Shown one piece after another: positions 4,635 to 7,078 of a stretch of 7,078 nucleotides of DNA; position 1 is the first letter of the stretch; each line of letters starts with the position of its first letter. The notes below the pieces were generated by a model. That model ran no database searches. It was not told the DNA's origin and saw only the letters and a list, made by a program, of their open reading frames with translations. Position numbers and translations under genes: made by a program. Source of the DNA: Campylobacteraceae bacterium (lineage in GTDB: Bacteria; Campylobacterota; Campylobacteria; Campylobacterales; Sulfurovaceae). The stretch is taken from contig JALWLW010000014.1 of assembly GCA_027081065.1 (NCBI GenBank), forward strand, positions 1 to 7,078, written 5' to 3'.

Positions 4635-7040
4635 CTACAAAAACAAGCTCTCGCCCTTAGCCAAGTACGCTTCTCTATCAAACTTACCATCCTCGTCTAT
4701 AAACTCATCATAATCAGAAATATAGTAAAATCCCCCAAACTCTTCACTATAGTGAGGAAGCAGCTGTTTAGGAGAATACTTTACAATATTAAAAGTAAAA
4801 AACTGCATCAAAGAATTAAGTTTATATCGTTGTATCTCTTTTTTGGCATAGCCTTCAATAGTATGTAGCTCTTGATAAATCTCCCAAACTTTTTGCCCAT
4901 CAAGCCAACCATCATCATTTAAAAACTCATCTATATTTTTTAGCTCTTCAAAGTCATACCCTTTTATATCTAAAGCAAAAGGAAAGTAGAGCCTAAAGTT
5001 TTCAGACTTTATCAACTGCATTTTATCTTGAATCTCTCTATAGTTAAGCTTTTTTACATCCTCTTCAAAGGCTTCAAAGTTACCTAATACCCCTTGTTTT
5101 ATGTTTTGGTCATTTTTTTTGAGTCTATTTAAGACCTCACCATAAAAAGGGGTGAAGTTTTTACTCTTTAACACCTCTCTGTATTTGTCTACTCGTAGAT
5201 TAAACTCTATTCTATTATCTCCTTTGTAGATTCCACTCTCATCATCCATATTAAAAAAGTAGATTTTAGGGTCAAGGTGTAGATTTTTACATGAACGGTT
5301 AATACGCCCCATAAACTGCTCTTCACTATCAAGTGTAGAGATGTCTTTAAAGCCCAAATCCATATCTATGTCTACCCCTGCTTCTATCACTTGGGTAGCA
5401 ATGACAATGATTTTTATATCCTCTTTGGTTTGGTTGATAATCTTTTGTCTATAAGCCTTATTGTCATCACCACTTAGTTCATAAATTTCAAAATCAGAAA
5501 AATCATAATCTTCTTTTATTATCTTATAAAACTCTCTTGCACTCTGTTTTTTGATAAACTCAAAGAGGATTTTGTTGTAGTTTTTTGACGCTTCTAATAG
5601 CTTCTCTTGCAAGCTATCAAAATCAATCTCTTTATCTAAAAGTGAATAGTCTATCTTGACCCTATTTTTAAAATAATCATCTTCAAAATATTTAGCTCTA
5701 TTGTTTATCAAATCTACAAACAGCGTATCTTTATGCTCTATAAGCAAATCAAGCTTTGGTAAGGTAGCAGACATAATAATTATTTTGATATTTAGAGCTT
5801 TGGCATAGTGTGAAAAAAACTTAGTCATATACGACCATAAATTATTGTCGTAGCTCTGTATCTCATCAAGTATAATAACCGAATTTGCCAACTGCCACAA
5901 AGGGAAGTTGTCCTCTTTTGAAGTTCCAAACAAGATATTAAAAAAAGCAATATGTGTTGAGATTATTAGCTCATTATGAAAAAAGAGTCGATTCATATAC
6001 GATTTCTGATACCTACTCTCTTCTCTCTCTTGCTCACTATCTGTTTTCTCTTTAATAGGTGTAATAGCATTAATAACCTCCACATCTAATTGGTCGCCAA
6101 ATATCCCCTCAAAAACCCCTCTTGTCTGCTCTACCAAAGTGTTAAAAGGGAAGATATAAAAAATCTTATCTATCTCTGATTTCTCTTTTAACAAATTCAT
6201 TGCCAAATTAACAGAAGTAAGCGTTTTACCACTACCTGTTGGGGCTTCTAAGTAAAAGATGTGTTTATCAAGATTATCCATTAGATTTTTTTCTGCTTCT
6301 AAAAACATCTGCGAACGCAAGATATTTATCCCATCAACTTCATTGGCACGAATAGCTTTTATAATCTTGTCATTTTCAAAAAGTTCTATGAGTTTTTGCT
6401 TTTTCTCTTTATTAATTAATCCAAAATCTTCTGTTGGTAAATTAGCCATATATTCAGTAGTAGCATAATAGTCACTTGATACAAGCAGAGAAAAAAGCAG
6501 TCTGTTTAAGATGTAAAATTCAAAAGGTGGTATTTTAAACTTTTTGAGATGCTGAAACGATAGCTCCCCTTCACAATAATCTTCAAAAACAGAGAGTTTA
6601 CCATGATGTTTTGCTATATGGTAGGAGAAACTATAGAGTATAAATTTCAACTTCTCACGCTTTGGTCGTCTCTCTATTTTAGCAATAATCGCTTTATAGT
6701 AGTTTAAATATTCACAAGAAGAGCCATAAGAGTGGTCAGAGCTACCCGAAGCATTTTTATACTCCTCAAACATATCATTATCCATTTTATGAGCTTGAAA
6801 ATATGGGTTTTTCTTACCCAAATCATGCAGATAGATAGCCGATATAAACATCTCTTTTATCAGCTCTTTATCTGTTTCATCAATAGATAATGTTAAATCA
6901 TCTATCACACTATCTAGCTTTTTATCAGCAATAATTTTTTCTAAATACTCTAATGTCAAATCAGAATGCTCTTGCAGGGTCTCCTTTGGTGTATGAGCCA
7001 AAAAGGTTTCATTGACTCCAAACTCTTTTAAATCTAACAT
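4635..7040 (-). CDS. cas3: CRISPR-associated helicase/nuclease Cas3 (HD and DExH fused)
   Basis: Cas3 is recruited by target-bound Cascade, nicks the displaced strand and degrades DNA while translocating. The 801-residue protein has an N-terminal HD nuclease with His25, His72-Asp73 (LHDLGK), His103 (DHSYGSS), His145-His146 (AKHHGK) and Asp190. The SF2 helicase core follows: Walker A APTGSGKT (266-273), DEIQ (392-395), SAT (424-426), ATQVIEAGVDID (548-559) and QFMGRINR with Arg579 and Arg582. The length and HD-helicase fusion are typical of I-B. The ATG directly follows a TAG of the upstream gene (TAGATG) with no clear Shine-Dalgarno, suggesting coupled translation. Sampled lines give roughly 25-32% G+C, lower than cas4 and cas1. 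All core motifs are present, so it should be active. Confidence 0.97.
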   Translation of the reverse strand: MLDLKEFGVNETFLAHTPKETLQEHSDLTLEYLEKIIADKKLDSVIDDLTLSIDETDKELIKEMFISAIYLHDLGKKNPYFQAHKMDNDMFEEYKNASGSSDHSYGSSCEYLNYYKAIIAKIERRPKREKLKFILYSFSYHIAKHHGKLSVFEDYCEGELSFQHLKKFKIPPFEFYILNRLLFSLLVSSDYYATTEYMANLPTEDFGLINKEKKQKLIELFENDKIIKAIRANEVDGINILRSQMFLEAEKNLMDNLDKHIFYLEAPTGSGKTLTSVNLAMNLLKEKSEIDKIFYIFPFNTLVEQTRGVFEGIFGDQLDVEVINAITPIKEKTDSEQEREESRYQKSYMNRLFFHNELIISTHIAFFNILFGTSKEDNFPLWQLANSVIILDEIQSYDNNLWSYMTKFFSHYAKALNIKIIIMSATLPKLDLLIEHKDTLFVDLINNRAKYFEDDYFKNRVKIDYSLLDKEIDFDSLQEKLLEASKNYNKILFEFIKKQSAREFYKIIKEDYDFSDFEIYELSGDDNKAYRQKIINQTKEDIKIIVIATQVIEAGVDIDMDLGFKDISTLDSEEQFMGRINRSCKNLHLDPKIYFFNMDDESGIYKGDNRIEFNLRVDKYREVLKSKNFTPFYGEVLNRLKKNDQNIKQGVLGNFEAFEEDVKKLNYREIQDKMQLIKSENFRLYFPFALDIKGYDFEELKNIDEFLNDDGWLDGQKVWEIYQELHTIEGYAKKEIQRYKLNSLMQFFTFNIVKYSPKQLLPHYSEEFGGFYYISDYDEFIDEDGKFDREAYLAKGESLFL

Positions 7041-7078
7041 CTAAAAAAACGCATAATTTTTTTGATTAAAAGAGTAAC
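7041..7078 (-). CDS. 3' end of the upstream gene, probably cas5 (partial)
   Basis: On the minus strand one frame reads YSFNQKNYAFF and ends at a TAG (7043-7041) that directly abuts the cas3 ATG. One other frame stays open and one contains a stop. In type I-B operons the gene before cas3 is normally cas5, and a short aromatic-rich C-terminus suits it. Eleven codons are too few to identify the protein, so the identity rests on position. Confidence 0.45.
   Translation of the reverse strand, partial: YSFNQKNYAFF

Noticed and set aside
4611..4640. Possible promoter (TTGTTT, 18 bp, GATAAT) before the nuclease
   Set aside because: The predicted start would fall at or after the ATG, removing the Shine-Dalgarno AAAGGA; the gap is only 24 bp and read-through from cas3 is simpler.
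4593..4868. Plus-strand open frame over the cas3 3' end and the cas3-nuclease gap
   Set aside because: No domain and no Shine-Dalgarno, and it overlaps conserved minus-strand coding.
1..7078. tRNA or rRNA genes, insertion sequences, intrinsic terminators, frameshifted genes
   Set aside because: None seen. The six complete genes are uninterrupted, with intact motifs; intergenic gaps are 63 bp or less apart from the leader, and no GC-rich stem followed by a T run was found.

Overview
The window holds the distal half of a type I-B CRISPR-Cas operon, with every gene on the minus strand reading from the right edge toward position 1. The AT-rich, Lys-rich coding, tight gene packing and I-B gene order suggest a bacterium, possibly Campylobacterota. 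That assignment is an inference from style only, because no phylogenetic marker is present.

In transcription order the layout is: the last 11 codons and stop of an upstream gene (probably cas5, 7078-7041); cas3 with fused HD nuclease and DExH helicase (7040-4635); a DUF1016/YhcG-type PD-(D/E)XK nuclease (4610-3588); cas4 (3591-3094); a HipA-family Ser/Thr kinase with a fused N-terminal winged helix (about 3030-1531); cas1 (1530-526); cas2 (529-215). A 176-bp non-coding leader (214-39) follows, with a good promoter just past the cas2 stop. It leads into one CRISPR repeat (38-9), after which the array leaves the window.

The canonical I-B order cas5-cas3-cas4-cas1-cas2 is intact except for two non-canonical genes. 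The extra nuclease sits between cas3 and cas4, and the HipA-like kinase sits between cas4 and cas1. Neither looks like a loose insertion: the nuclease stop overlaps the cas4 start in a TTGA junction, the kinase stop directly abuts the cas1 ATG, and no insertion-sequence remnants are visible. All catalytic residues that can be checked are present in all six complete genes.

Functionally, Cas3 would degrade targets marked by Cascade (encoded upstream, outside the window). Cas4, Cas1 and Cas2 would select, trim and integrate spacers next to the leader. The most interesting hypothesis is that the two embedded genes are functional accessories: a second nuclease for prespacer handling or defence, and a kinase or toxin that ties the adaptation genes to cell fate (addiction, dormancy or regulation). 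The gene order and junctions are seen directly; these functional roles are inferred.
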